NCBI RefSeq assembly: GCF_023146395.1
Contig: NZ_JAGLCD010000016.1
Span: 1-64,000, forward strand
Reading direction: 5' to 3'
Length of the DNA stretch: 64,000 nt
From: Aeromicrobium sp.
GTDB taxonomy: Bacteria; Actinomycetota; Actinomycetes; Propionibacteriales; Nocardioidaceae
Part shown: piece after piece, positions 1-12,242 of the stretch
Layout of the letters: every line of letters starts with the position of its first letter
How positions within the stretch are numbered: position 1 is the stretch's first letter
Program-made: the position numbers and the translations under genes
The notes under the pieces: generated by a model
The model's input: only the letters and a program-made list of their open reading frames with translations
Database searches by the model: none
What the model was told of the DNA's origin: nothing

Positions 1-34
1 CAACGTCCCTGGGCATCACACCTAGGAGGCCCCC

Positions 35-742
35 GTGGACGTCGCCAAGACCCTCGCCGAGATGGCGATCGAGCTCGAGCAGGCGGGTGATCCCGACACC
101 GTCCTGGACCAGGTGAGCCACTACGCGCGCCTGGTGCTGGGCGCCGACGACGCCGGAGTCCTGCGCACCCACTCGCGGTCGAGCATCGAGACCCCGGCGG
201 CCACGTCCGACGTCGTCCACCGCGCCCACCGGCTGCAGGCCGAGCTCGACGAGGGGCCGTGCCTGGACGCGATCGAGGGCCGCGCCACCTACGTCGCCAA
301 CGACGTCCGGGCCGACCCGCGCTGGCCCCAGTGGGGTCCGGCCGCCGCCGACATCGGCGTGCTCAGTGCGGTCGGCGTGCGCCTGGCGACCCGCGACCGT
401 GGGTACGGATCGCTCAACATCTACGCCCGCCGGGTCGACGCGTTCACCGACCGCGACGCCGAGGTGGCCGAGATGCTGGCCGCTCACGCCACGGCCGCCT
501 TCGCGGCGGCCCACGAGGCCCAGGGACTGCGGACGGCGCTCGACTCGCGGTCGATCATCGGGCAGGCGCAGGGCATCCTGATGCAGAAGTTCGACATCGA
601 CTCCGGTGCGGCCTTCGAGTTCCTCAAGCGGGTCTCGCAGCACGAGAACCAGAAGCTCGTGAACCTGGCCGAGGCGATCGTCGTGCAGCGCGACGCGAAC
701 GCGCGTCCGGCGAAGCCCGGCGAGGCGAGTCAGACGACGTAG
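35..742 (+). CDS. GAF-ANTAR domain antitermination regulator
   Basis: The 235-residue protein has an N-terminal GAF sensor domain (about residues 15-150) and a C-terminal ANTAR domain (about 165-220, containing the stretch IIGQAQGILMQKF). ANTAR domains bind paired RNA hairpins and prevent transcription termination; GAF domains sense small ligands or redox state. No kinase or receiver domain is present, so it is a stand-alone sensor-effector as is common in actinobacteria. The GTG start is chosen because AGGAGG sits at 24-29, five bases upstream. Its 3' end overlaps the convergent SDR gene by 13 bp. The signal and target RNAs cannot be read from the sequence. Confidence 0.9.
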   Translation: MDVAKTLAEMAIELEQAGDPDTVLDQVSHYARLVLGADDAGVLRTHSRSSIETPAATSDVVHRAHRLQAELDEGPCLDAIEGRATYVANDVRADPRWPQWGPAAADIGVLSAVGVRLATRDRGYGSLNIYARRVDAFTDRDAEVAEMLAAHATAAFAAAHEAQGLRTALDSRSIIGQAQGILMQKFDIDSGAAFEFLKRVSQHENQKLVNLAEAIVVQRDANARPAKPGEASQTT

Positions 743-1545
743 CCCTCGCGGTAGGTCGGGAAGGTGGGGCGCCACCCGCTTGCGCGGAGCCGGGCGTTCG
801 ACAACCGCTTGCCGTGGCCCCGGTCCGGGTCGGCGGCCTCCGGGGGCGCCACGTCGAGCTGGGCCGCGACATGCGCCGCGACGTCGCCCAGCAGGGCCGG
901 CTCGTCGTCGGTGCCGACGTACAGCGGCTCCGGTGGTTCCTCGCGCGTCAGCAGGTGCACGACCGCGGCCGCGGCGTCGTCGCGGTGGATGCGGTTGGTC
1001 CATCGGTGCGGGTCGTCGACCCGGCCCTCGCGCACCTGCGTGACGATCCGGCCCGACTCGCCGCGGTAGAGGCCGGAGAGGCGCAGCACCGTGCCGCCGG
1101 GGACCCGTCCGGCGAACAGCTCCTCGGCCTCCAGGAGCATGCGGGCGGGGCCGTCGGCCGGTACCGCCGGCGAGGCCTCGTCGAGGACCGGATCGGGGTC
1201 GGGGTGTCCGTAGACGCCGGTCGAGGAGACCAGCACGGCCCGGCGGGGGGTCTGGCCGGCCGCAGCGAGGGAGTCGAGCGCCCGAGCCAGGCCGTCGACG
1301 TACGTCGCGCGGTACGCCTCCTCGGTGCGGGGGCGGGTCGTGAGGGCCACGACGAGCAGGTCGACGTCGACCCCGGTGAGGTCAGGGCCCTCGACCGTCA
1401 GGTCGGCACTGACGCCCCGCATCGGAGACGGCACGAGGTCGCCGCGGCGCCGCACCGCCGTGACGCCGTGGCCGAGTGCGGCGAGCCGGTGGCCGACGGC
1501 GGACCCGAGGTCACCGGCTCCGATCAGCAGCGCGTTCGAGCTCAT
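730..1545 (-). CDS. NAD(P)-binding SDR/epimerase-like protein (YeeZ-type)
   Basis: The 271-residue protein starts with a Rossmann fold: LLIGAGDLGSAVGHRL near residue 6 is the GxGxxG dinucleotide-binding motif. The rest fits the extended or atypical SDR family that includes E. coli YeeZ and NAD-dependent epimerases, including a conserved VLVSSTGVYG stretch (about residue 105). The classical YxxxK catalytic pair is not obvious, so this may be an atypical SDR. The substrate is unknown. It lies downstream of glgB in the same direction but is separated from it by a repeat-filled 228-bp gap, so co-transcription is doubtful. Its end overlaps the GAF-ANTAR gene. Confidence 0.8.
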   Translation of the reverse strand: MSSNALLIGAGDLGSAVGHRLAALGHGVTAVRRRGDLVPSPMRGVSADLTVEGPDLTGVDVDLLVVALTTRPRTEEAYRATYVDGLARALDSLAAAGQTPRRAVLVSSTGVYGHPDPDPVLDEASPAVPADGPARMLLEAEELFAGRVPGGTVLRLSGLYRGESGRIVTQVREGRVDDPHRWTNRIHRDDAAAAVVHLLTREEPPEPLYVGTDDEPALLGDVAAHVAAQLDVAPPEAADPDRGHGKRLSNARLRASGWRPTFPTYREGYVV

Positions 1546-1593
1546 GCTGCGAGGCTAGCCCGCCACTCCGCACCCCCAGGCGCCTCCGGCCCC

Positions 1594-1768
1594 GGCGGTG
1601 AGTGTTCCACCTCCAGAAGCCACCTGCCTGAGTGGGCGGTGAGTGTTCCACCGCACGAGCGCTCAGACGGTGGAAGACTCACCGCCCCGTCGGCGGCCGT
1701 CATCGCTGGGTGGAAGACTCACCGCCCCGTCGGCGGCCGTCATCACCGGGTGGAACACTCACCGCCCC
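1594..1768. repeat. Intergenic repeat block with GGCGGTGAGT core (family B)
   Basis: Two forward copies of GGCGGTGAGTGTTCCACC (1594-1611 and 1635-1652) face three inverted copies of GGTGGAAGACTCACCGCCCC-type sequence starting at 1669, 1709 and 1749. The inverted copies are spaced exactly 40 bp apart, so 1669-1768 is also a tandem repeat of about 2.5 units. Forward and inverted copies can pair into long hairpins. The block fills the glgB to SDR gap and shares its core with the block at 15365-15514. Confidence 0.8.
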
Positions 1769-1773
1769 GGCGG

Positions 1774-3702
1774 TCAGCTCGCGCGGCGCCGGCCGGTGGA
1801 GGGACCGACCTCGTCCGGCACGAGCCACAGCACCCCGGACGGCGGGAGCTGCACGAGCGCCGAGGCCGGCTGACCGTGCCACGGCGTGCCCTCGGCCTCC
1901 ACCGCCCCGAGGTTGCCCACGCCCGAGCCGCCGTAGAGGCCGGCGTCGGTGTTGAGCACCTCGCGCCACGCGCCGGCGAGGGGCAGGCCCACCCGGTAGT
2001 CGTGGTGCGGGCTGCCGGAGAAGTTGGCGAGACAGGCCAGGCGCGAGCCGTCGCGCCCGATGCGCAGGAAGCAGACGACGTTGCCCTGCGTGTCGGAGGC
2101 GTCGATCCACGCGAATCCCTCCGGCACGGTGTCGGCCGAGTAGAGCGCCGGTGCGTCGCGGTAGATCGCGTTGAGGTCCGACACGAGCGTCTGCACACCG
2201 CCGTGCAGGGGGTCGGCGACCTGGTCCCAGTCGAGCGAGCGCGACTCGGCCCACTCACCCTCCTGGGCGAACTCGCCACCCATGAAGAGCATCTTCTTGC
2301 CGGGGTGCGCCCACATGAACGCCAGCAGCGCGCGCACGCCGGCGGCCTTGTTCCAGTCGTCGCCGGGCATCCGGCCCCACAACGAGCCCTTGCCGTGCAC
2401 GACCTCGTCGTGCGAGAGCGGCAGCACGAAGTTCTCGGTGAACGCGTAGTCGATCGCGAACGTCATCTCGCCGTGGTGGTACGAGCGGTGCACGGGATCG
2501 TTGCCCAGATAGGACAGCGTGTCGTGCATCCAGCCCATGTTCCACTTGAACCCGAAGCCCAGCCCGCCGCTCTCGGTGGGTCGGCTGACGCCGGGCCACG
2601 CGGTCGACTCCTCGGCCACCATGACGACGCCGGGATGGCGCTTGTAGACCGTCGCGTTGAGCTCCTGCAGCAGCTGGACGGCCTCGAGGTTCTCGCGACC
2701 GCCGTGCCGGTTGGGCTCCCACTCCCCGTCGTTCCGGGAGTAGTCGAGGTAGAGCATCGAGGCGACCGCGTCGACGCGCAGCCCGTCGAGGTGGAACTCC
2801 TCGAGCCAGTACAGCGCGTTGGCCACGAGGAAGTTGCGCACCTGCGGGTGACCGAAGTCGAACACGTAGGTGCCCCAGTCGGGCTGCTCGCCGCGCCGGG
2901 GGTCGGGGTGCTCGTAGAGCGCGGAGCCGTCGAAACGGGCCAGGGCCCACTCGTCCTTCGGGAAGTGGGCCGGCACCCAGTCGACGATGACGCCGAACCC
3001 GCGCTGGTGGAGGTGGTCGACGAACCAGCGGAAGTCGTCGGGACTGCCGAACCGGGAGGTGGGGGCGTAGTACGACGTGACCTGGTAGCCCCAGGAGCCG
3101 CCGAACGGGTGCTCGGCCACCGGCATCAGCTCGACGTGGGTGAAGCCCGTGGCCTCGAGGTGGTCGGCCAGTGCCTCGGCCAGCTCGCGGTAGTCCAGGC
3201 CCTGGCGCCAGGACCCCAGGTGGACCTCGTAGATGCTCAGGGGGGCGTCGAGCCAGGTCGTGGCGTCGCGCTTCTCGACCCACGCGGCGTCCTCCCACGT
3301 GTGCGCCGGATCGACCACGACCGAGGCCGTCGCGGGCGGCAGCTCGGTGCCGAAGGCCATCGGGTCGGCCTTCTCGTGCCACGAGCCGTCGCTGCCCTGG
3401 ATCCGGAACTTGTAGCGCTCGCCGGCGCCGATGCCGGGCACGAACGTCGCCCACACGCCCGGGCCGCCGACCGGACGCAGCGCGTGGGCGCTGCCGTCCC
3501 AGCCGTTGAAGTCGCCCACGACCTGCACCGCCTGGGCGTGCGGCGCCCAGACGGCGAAGGACGTGCCGGTCTGCTCCCCGGTGCGGTGGACGTGGGCGCC
3601 GAGCGCCTCCCACAGCCGCTCGTGGCGGCCCTCGGCGAACAGGTGCAGGTCGAGCTCGCCGATCGTGGGCGCGCCCGGCGTTGCCGGATGGGTGTCGGCC
3701 AC
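1774..3702 (-). CDS. glgB: 1,4-alpha-glucan branching enzyme
   Basis: This GH13 branching enzyme cuts alpha-1,4 chains and re-attaches them through alpha-1,6 bonds. It has 642 residues, so it lacks the extra N-terminal module of about 100 residues found in longer GlgB proteins. It keeps the CBM48-like domain (about 25-110) and the catalytic barrel. Catalytic motifs are [10 protein letters not shown] (nucleophile Asp), MVAEEST (acid/base Glu) and [10 protein letters not shown] (third Asp). It is the last gene of the glgE-treS-maltokinase-glgB operon, and its GTG start lies 5 bp after the maltokinase stop. It branches the polymer made by GlgE. Confidence 0.96.
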   Translation of the reverse strand: MADTHPATPGAPTIGELDLHLFAEGRHERLWEALGAHVHRTGEQTGTSFAVWAPHAQAVQVVGDFNGWDGSAHALRPVGGPGVWATFVPGIGAGERYKFRIQGSDGSWHEKADPMAFGTELPPATASVVVDPAHTWEDAAWVEKRDATTWLDAPLSIYEVHLGSWRQGLDYRELAEALADHLEATGFTHVELMPVAEHPFGGSWGYQVTSYYAPTSRFGSPDDFRWFVDHLHQRGFGVIVDWVPAHFPKDEWALARFDGSALYEHPDPRRGEQPDWGTYVFDFGHPQVRNFLVANALYWLEEFHLDGLRVDAVASMLYLDYSRNDGEWEPNRHGGRENLEAVQLLQELNATVYKRHPGVVMVAEESTAWPGVSRPTESGGLGFGFKWNMGWMHDTLSYLGNDPVHRSYHHGEMTFAIDYAFTENFVLPLSHDEVVHGKGSLWGRMPGDDWNKAAGVRALLAFMWAHPGKKMLFMGGEFAQEGEWAESRSLDWDQVADPLHGGVQTLVSDLNAIYRDAPALYSADTVPEGFAWIDASDTQGNVVCFLRIGRDGSRLACLANFSGSPHHDYRVGLPLAGAWREVLNTDAGLYGGSGVGNLGAVEAEGTPWHGQPASALVQLPPSGVLWLVPDEVGPSTGRRRAS

Positions 3703-3707
3703 GGTGA

Positions 3708-6972
<3,265 letters not shown>

Positions 6973-6976
<4 letters not shown>

Positions 6977-8973
6977 GCGAGCGGCTCCTCGAGGTCAGGG
7001 GCGGAACGTCGGCTCAGGGCCACGACGTGGGCGCAGGCCCGCGTCGGATCGAGCCGGACGTAGTTGTGGGGGCCCCAGGTGTAGGTCTCGCCGGTCACCT
7101 CGTCGTGCGCCGTGAGCTGCTCGTCGGGACCGAACCCGAGGGCGGCCAGGTCGAGCGTGAGCGTGCCCTCGCGGGTCTCGTGGGGGTCGAGCGACACCAC
7201 GACGACGACCGTGTCGTCCGTGGCGGGATCCTGCTTGGAGTAGGCGATCAGGGCGTCGTGGTCGACGTGGTGGAAGTGCAGCGTGCGCATCTGCTGCAGG
7301 GCCGGGTGCGCGCGGCGGATCTCGTTGAGCCGGGTCAGCCACGGCTCCAGGGAGCGCCCCTGTGCCAGCGCGGTCGCGAAGTCGCGCGGGCGCAGCTGGT
7401 ACTTCTCGGAGTCGAGGTACTCCTCGCTCCCGGGCCGCACCGCCTCGTGCTCGAAGAGCTCGTACCCGGCGTAGACGCCCCACGTGGGCGACAGCGTCGC
7501 GGCGAGCGCGGCCCGCAGGGCGAACATGCCCGGGCCGCCGACCTGCAGGTGCTCGGGGAGGATGTCCGGGGTGTTGACGAACAGGTTGCCACGGCCCTCG
7601 TCCCAGTGCTCGCGCAGGTCCTCGCCGAACTCGGTGAGCTCCTCCTTGGTCGTGCGCCAGGTGAAGTACGTGTAGCTCTGCGTGAAGCCGAGCCGCGCGA
7701 GCCCCCACAGCCGGGCCGGGCGGGTGAACGCCTCGGCGAGGAACAGGACGTCGGGGTGGTCGGCCTTGACGTCGGCGATCAGCCGGGCCCAGAAGCTCGG
7801 GGGCTTGGTGTGCGGGTTGTCGACGCGGAAGATGCGGATGCCGCGCTCGACCCAGTGCAGCGTGATGCGCAGCATCTCGGCCTGGGCCGATGCCGGGTCG
7901 TTGTCGAAGTTGATCGGGTAGATGTCCTGGTACTTCTTGGGCGGGTTCTCGGCGTACGCGATCGAGCCGTCGGGCAACGTCGTGAACAGCTCGGGGTGCT
8001 CGGTGACCCACGGGTGGTCGGGCGCCGCCTGCAGGGCCAGGTCGAGGGCGACCTCGAGCCCGAGCTCGTCGGCGTGCGCGACGAACGCGCGGAAGTCGGC
8101 GTCGGTGCCGAGGTCGGGGTGGATCGCGTCGTGACCGCCCGCGGCGGACCCGATGGCCCACGGGGAGCCGGGGTCGCCCGGTCCGGGGGTCAGGGTGTTG
8201 TTGGGGCCCTTGCGGTTGACCTCGCCGATGGGGTGGATCGGCGGCAGGTAGACGACGTCGAACTGCATCGCCGCGGCCCGCTCGAGCTCGGTGCGGGCGG
8301 TGGCGAACGTGCCGTGCACCGGCCGGCCCTGCGCGTCGACCCCGCCGGTGGAGCGGGGGAAGAACTCGTACCAGGAGCCGTAGGCGGCCCGCTGGCGGTC
8401 GACCCAGAGCTGCCGGGTCACGCCCTTCGTGACGAGCTCGCGGACGGGGTGATCGTGCATCACGGCGCGCACCTCGGCGCCGAGTGCCGGGCCCACCCGG
8501 GCGCCCAGGGGAAGGTCGGCGTCGCGCAGCGCGTCCGCGGCACCCTGGAGCGCGGGTCGCTCGGCGTGTCGGTCGCGCCGGGCCGCGACGCTCTCGAGGA
8601 GGCGGGCTGCGAGCTCCAGGTCGTTGGCGAGCTCGGCGGGCGCCTGACCGGCGGCGAGCTTGGCCTCGATCGCGTGGGTCGTGGTGGCCCACGGGTCGCT
8701 CCAGGCGTCGACGCGGAAGGTCCACAGCCCGGGCGCGTCGGGCACGATGGTCGCCCCGAACCGGTCCAGGCCGCTGCCGATCTCGCTCGTCCGGGTGGAC
8801 CGGTCGCGCGTCTCGCCCGGTCCGCGCCAGGCCACGGTGGCCGCGACCGCGTCGTGCCCCTCGCGCCAGACGGTGGCGACGACGGGCACGTGCTCCCCGA
8901 CGACCGCTTTGGCCGGGTAGGTGGCGTCGCCGGAGACCGGTCTGACGTCGTCGATGCCGATGCGTGCGGTCAT
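6973..8973 (-). CDS. glgE: Alpha-1,4-glucan:maltose-1-phosphate maltosyltransferase
   Basis: GlgE transfers maltosyl units from maltose 1-phosphate to a growing alpha-1,4-glucan. From the chosen ATG the protein has 666 residues, the usual length. It has an N-terminal beta domain, an inserted helical segment (about 105-190) and a GH13 barrel with [10 protein letters not shown] (D385, nucleophile) and LAEAFTRP (E414, acid/base). The ATG at 8973 is preceded by GGGGAGG seven bases upstream, whereas the in-frame extension to 9159 is low-complexity and lacks a ribosome site. It is the first gene of the four-gene operon. Confidence 0.96.
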
Positions 8974-9059
8974 GGTCGAGCCTCCCCGTTCGTCGATGTC
9001 GTCGTTCGGTGGTGTGCGTCGTGCCGTCCCTCGGTGTCGAACGTACCGAGAGACCGGGG

Positions 9060-9079
9060 GCGGCGCGATCCGGCGCCGC
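9060..9079 (-). terminator. Candidate hairpin terminator after the hydrolase gene
   Basis: GCGGCGC (9060-9066) and GCGCCGC (9073-9079) form a perfect 7-bp GC stem with a 6-base loop. It lies just past the stop of the minus-strand hydrolase and before the glgE operon. There is no T-tract, as is usual in high-GC actinobacteria, so the call is tentative. Confidence 0.4.
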
Positions 9080-9083
9080 TGTG

Positions 9084-9764
9084 TCAGAGCTGCAGCGGCG
9101 CGCGGGCGGCCAGGACCTGGCGGACCAGGTCGGACGGCTCGCGGTCGTCGAGCAGGCACGAGGCCGTGAACTCCGCGGCGAGCCGCTCGAACGTCCGGCC
9201 CCGGCGCAGCATCGCGTGCTTGCCGCCCGCGACGCGGACGTAGGACAGGTCGGCGGTCCGGGCGACGTTCTGGGCGGCGGCCTCGGACTTCGCAGGGATC
9301 GCGACGCGGTCGTCGGTGCCGTGCGCGATCAGCACGCGTCGCCCGGAGAGGTCGAGGTCGCCGTCGGTGGGGTAGACCCAGGGGTTGAGCGCCACGACGC
9401 TGCGCACGTCGGCGCGGTCACCGGCGAGCAGCGCGGCCCGGCCCCCGAGGGAGTGGCCCACGAGGCCGATCGGCAGACCGGCGGGCATGCGCTCCTGCAG
9501 CTGGGTGATCGCCCAGTCGACATCGTCGACCGGGGTGTGGCGCGTGTCCCAGCCGCGGGTGGAGTTGAGCAGCCGGTAGACGGCGAGTCGCCTCCGACCA
9601 CTGCGGCCGACGCGCTTCGCGATCGGCACCATGCGCAGCACCGAGAGCTGGGTCGGGCTCACCGCCGGGTCGTCCTCGCGACTGGCGCCGCCGTGCAGCA
9701 CGAGCACCGTGGCCTCCGGGTTCGCGGGCTCGGCGACGGGGATCAGGCGCGGGGAGTGGCTCAC
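9084..9764 (-). CDS. Alpha/beta hydrolase family protein
   Basis: This is a 226-residue alpha/beta-hydrolase fold protein. TVLVLHGG (about residue 18) is the oxyanion-hole strand, and [12 protein letters not shown] is the nucleophile elbow (GHSLG). A late [14 protein letters not shown] stretch supplies the acid Asp, and the GGKHAML stretch supplies the His. It is probably a dienelactone-hydrolase- or esterase-like enzyme of unknown substrate. The GTG at 9764 is preferred because upstream in-frame sequence runs through the palindromic element at 9830-9881. It sits between glgX and the glgE operon on the same strand. Confidence 0.8.
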   Translation of the reverse strand: MSHSPRLIPVAEPANPEATVLVLHGGASREDDPAVSPTQLSVLRMVPIAKRVGRSGRRRLAVYRLLNSTRGWDTRHTPVDDVDWAITQLQERMPAGLPIGLVGHSLGGRAALLAGDRADVRSVVALNPWVYPTDGDLDLSGRRVLIAHGTDDRVAIPAKSEAAAQNVARTADLSYVRVAGGKHAMLRRGRTFERLAAEFTASCLLDDREPSDLVRQVLAARAPLQL

Positions 9765-9829
9765 ACCCCCAGTGTTGCCTGGCCTCCGCAACCCGGCCCT
9801 CCGCCGAAACCGTGACGCCTGCCCCAGCT

Positions 9830-9881
9830 TTGCGCCGAGATGTGCATTTCGCACGGCGGCCGGCTGCACATCTCGGCGCAA
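9830..9881. repeat. Perfect 17-bp inverted repeat (hairpin element)
   Basis: TTGCGCCGAGATGTGCA (9830-9846) is the exact reverse complement of 9865-9881, with an 18-base loop. A further partial copy of the GCGCCGAG core follows at 9887-9894. The same TTGCGCCGA core occurs in the repeat block at 15365-15514. It lies between glgX and the hydrolase and could act as a terminator or as a mobile palindromic unit. Confidence 0.75.
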
Positions 9882-9920
9882 ATCTGGCGCCGAGGCGGGA
9901 ACGGGCTCGCCGGCCCTCCG

Positions 9921-12047
9921 TCAGTCCTCGCGGGGGGCCTTGAGGAGCAGCAGCGACCGGGGGCCGAGGGTCAGGGCGCTGCCGGCGGGCAGGGGCGCCT
10001 CCCACGCGGGCTCCCCGTCGGGGGCGTTCGTGTCGAGCGTCGGCCGGAACGTGGCGCCGAACTCGGGGCCGGGCAGGGCGATCTCGACCGGTTCGGCGCC
10101 CGCGTGCAGCAGCAGCAGCCACGAGTGGTCGGCGACGAGCTCGCCCTCACGGGTGCGGGACTGGCTGTTGGAGCCGTCGATCCACATGCCGAGCGTCTGC
10201 CGGTGCTCGTCGAGCCAGTCGGGCTCGGTCATCTCCTGGCCGTCGGGCCGGAGCCAGATCAGGTCGGGGCGCCCCGTCGGCGTGGTGCGGCCGTCGAAGA
10301 ACTGCGCCTGGCGCAGGGCCGGGCTCTTGGCGCGCAGGTGGACCACGCGCCGCGCGAAGGCCAGCATCGCCTCCGCCTCGGCGGTGTCGCTCCAGTCGAC
10401 CCACGTCGTGGGGTCGTCGAGGCAGTAGGCGTTGTTGTTGCCACCCTGGGTGCGCCAGCGCTCGTCGCCCGCGACGAACATCGGCGTGCCGGTCGAGAGC
10501 AGCAGCGTCGCGAACAGGTTGCGGGCCTGGCGCGCCCGGAGCTCGCGGACCTCGGCGTCGTCGGTCTCGCCCTCGACGCCGTGGTTCCACGAGCGGTTGT
10601 CGTCGGTGCCGTCGCGGTTCTCCTCGCCGTTGGCCTCGTTGTGCTTGTGGTCGTAGGACACGAGGTCGCGCAGCGTGAAGCCGTCGTGCGCCGTGACGAA
10701 GTTGATCGACTGCCACGGCCGGCGCAGCGAGTGGTCGTAGAGGTCCGAGGAGCCCGACAGGCGGTACGCGAGGTCGTCGACGCCCCCGGAGTGCCCGCGC
10801 CAGAAGTCGCGCACGGTGTCGCGGTAGATGCCGTTCCACTCGGCCCACTGGGCGCCGAAGTCGCCGACCTTGTACCCCTCGCCGGTCGCGTCCCACGGCT
10901 CGGCGATGAGCTTGCAGCGCGCGAGCACGGGATCGGTCGCGATGGCCGTGAGCAGGGCGGCGTCACGGTCGAAGGTGCCGCCGCGCGGGCGTCCCATCGT
11001 GCTGGCCAGGTCGAAGCGGAACCCGTCGACGCCCAGCTCGGTGGCCCAGTAGCGAAGCGAGTCGGTCACGAGGCGGATCACGGTGGGCGAGGACGCCTCG
11101 AGGGTGTTGCCGCAGCCGGTGATGTCGGCCATGTGGCCGTCCTCGTCGTGCAGGTAGTAGGCGGGGGCCTCGTAACCGCGAAAGCTCAGGGTCGGGCCGT
11201 CCGGGCCGCCCTCGCACGTGTGGTTGTAGACGACGTCGACCAGCACCTCGATGCCCGCGGCGTGCAGCGCGGCGACCATCGTGCGGAACTCCTCGACCTC
11301 GCGACCCGGCTCGGTGGCGTAGCCCGCGTGCGGGGCGAAGTAGCCGAGCGGGGAGTAGCCCCAGTAGTTGTGGCGGCCGTCGCGGATCAGGGAGGGCTCG
11401 TCGCTGAAGGCGTGGACCGGGAGCAGCTCGACCGCCGTGACGCCGAGGCGCAGGAGGTGCTCGATGACGGCAGGGTGGGCCAGGCCCAGGTACGTGCCGC
11501 GCAGCTGCTCGGGCACGTCAGGGTGCTGGGCCGTGAGCCCCTTGACGTGCAGCTCGTAGACGACGGTCTCCTCGAACGGCACCTCCGGCTTCGTGCCGGT
11601 GTCCGGTCCGCCGGGGCTCGTGACGACGCTGAGCGGGACCGAGCCGAGCGAGTCGGCCGTGGACATCTCCACCCCCTCGGGTCCGTCGGCGTAGCCCAGC
11701 GCCGCGTCGAGATCGGTCAGCGAACCGCTGATGCGCCGGGCGTAGGGGTCGACCAGGATCTTGTGCGGATTGCAGCGCAGGCCGGTCTTGGGCTCGTACG
11801 GGCCGTGGACGCGGAAGCCGTACTTCTGGCCCGGCAGCACGCCCGGGACGAGGCCGTGCCACACCCCGAAGGTCCGCTCGGTCAGCTCGACGCGGCGCTC
11901 GGAGCCGTCGTCGTCGACCAGGCAGAGCTCGACCCGCTCGGCGACCGAGCTCGCCACGGCGAACCGGACGCCACCCGCCTCAGGATGGGCGCCGAGGGGG
12001 AACGGCCGCCCGGCGAGGACCTGGGTGTCGTGCGTGGGGGTGACCAT
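9921..12047 (-). CDS. glgX: Glycogen debranching enzyme (isoamylase type), copy 1
   Basis: GlgX hydrolyses alpha-1,6 branches in glycogen. This 708-residue protein has an N-terminal CBM48 domain (about 10-110) and a GH13 isoamylase barrel. Catalytic motifs are VDGFRFDLASTMGR (nucleophile Asp), LIAEPWDATGEGY (Glu) and VTAHDGFTLRDLVSYD (Asp). A second GlgX of the same length is encoded at 17828-19954. The gene follows treZ and a 46-residue acidic protein gene on the same strand, so branch removal and trehalose release are probably co-expressed. The ribosome site is weak (GGGG three bases before the ATG). Confidence 0.94.
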   Translation of the reverse strand: MVTPTHDTQVLAGRPFPLGAHPEAGGVRFAVASSVAERVELCLVDDDGSERRVELTERTFGVWHGLVPGVLPGQKYGFRVHGPYEPKTGLRCNPHKILVDPYARRISGSLTDLDAALGYADGPEGVEMSTADSLGSVPLSVVTSPGGPDTGTKPEVPFEETVVYELHVKGLTAQHPDVPEQLRGTYLGLAHPAVIEHLLRLGVTAVELLPVHAFSDEPSLIRDGRHNYWGYSPLGYFAPHAGYATEPGREVEEFRTMVAALHAAGIEVLVDVVYNHTCEGGPDGPTLSFRGYEAPAYYLHDEDGHMADITGCGNTLEASSPTVIRLVTDSLRYWATELGVDGFRFDLASTMGRPRGGTFDRDAALLTAIATDPVLARCKLIAEPWDATGEGYKVGDFGAQWAEWNGIYRDTVRDFWRGHSGGVDDLAYRLSGSSDLYDHSLRRPWQSINFVTAHDGFTLRDLVSYDHKHNEANGEENRDGTDDNRSWNHGVEGETDDAEVRELRARQARNLFATLLLSTGTPMFVAGDERWRTQGGNNNAYCLDDPTTWVDWSDTAEAEAMLAFARRVVHLRAKSPALRQAQFFDGRTTPTGRPDLIWLRPDGQEMTEPDWLDEHRQTLGMWIDGSNSQSRTREGELVADHSWLLLLHAGAEPVEIALPGPEFGATFRPTLDTNAPDGEPAWEAPLPAGSALTLGPRSLLLLKAPRED

Positions 12048-12096
12048 CGCCCCAGTCTGTCAGGCGAGGCGCCCCGGCCGCGGCGCTCAGGCGGCG

Positions 12097-12237
12097 TCAG
12101 GCGTAGGGGCCGGTGAACGGCGCGGGCGCGTCCGGGTCGTCGGGCTCGGACTCGGTGCCCGGGTCCGTGGTCTTGTGCTTGGGGTCGTCGTCGGGGTCCT
12201 CGGAGATCCGTGGGTCCTCCTGCGGGATGTCGGTCAT
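12097..12237 (-). CDS. Small acidic Pro/Asp-rich protein (46 aa)
   Basis: This short open frame starts with ATG five bases after the treZ stop. It encodes a 46-residue peptide rich in Asp, Pro and Glu (DPRISEDPDDDPKHKTTDPG) with no hydrophobic segment. It is probably intrinsically disordered. Its position between treZ and glgX in the same direction suggests translational coupling to treZ. I do not recognise a family. A similar acidic, proline-rich micro-protein is encoded at 60007-60120. Confidence 0.55.
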   Translation of the reverse strand: MTDIPQEDPRISEDPDDDPKHKTTDPGTESEPDDPDAPAPFTGPYA

Positions 12238-12242
12238 GCTCG

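Noticed and set aside
1669-1768. CRISPR-like tandem repeats with 40-bp period
   Set aside because: Only about 2.5 units occur, the intervening sequence is also repeated instead of unique, and no cas gene is present.
9840-12116. A 758-codon plus-strand open frame opposite glgX
   Set aside because: It has low-complexity composition and no recognisable motif, while the minus strand carries complete catalytic motifs.
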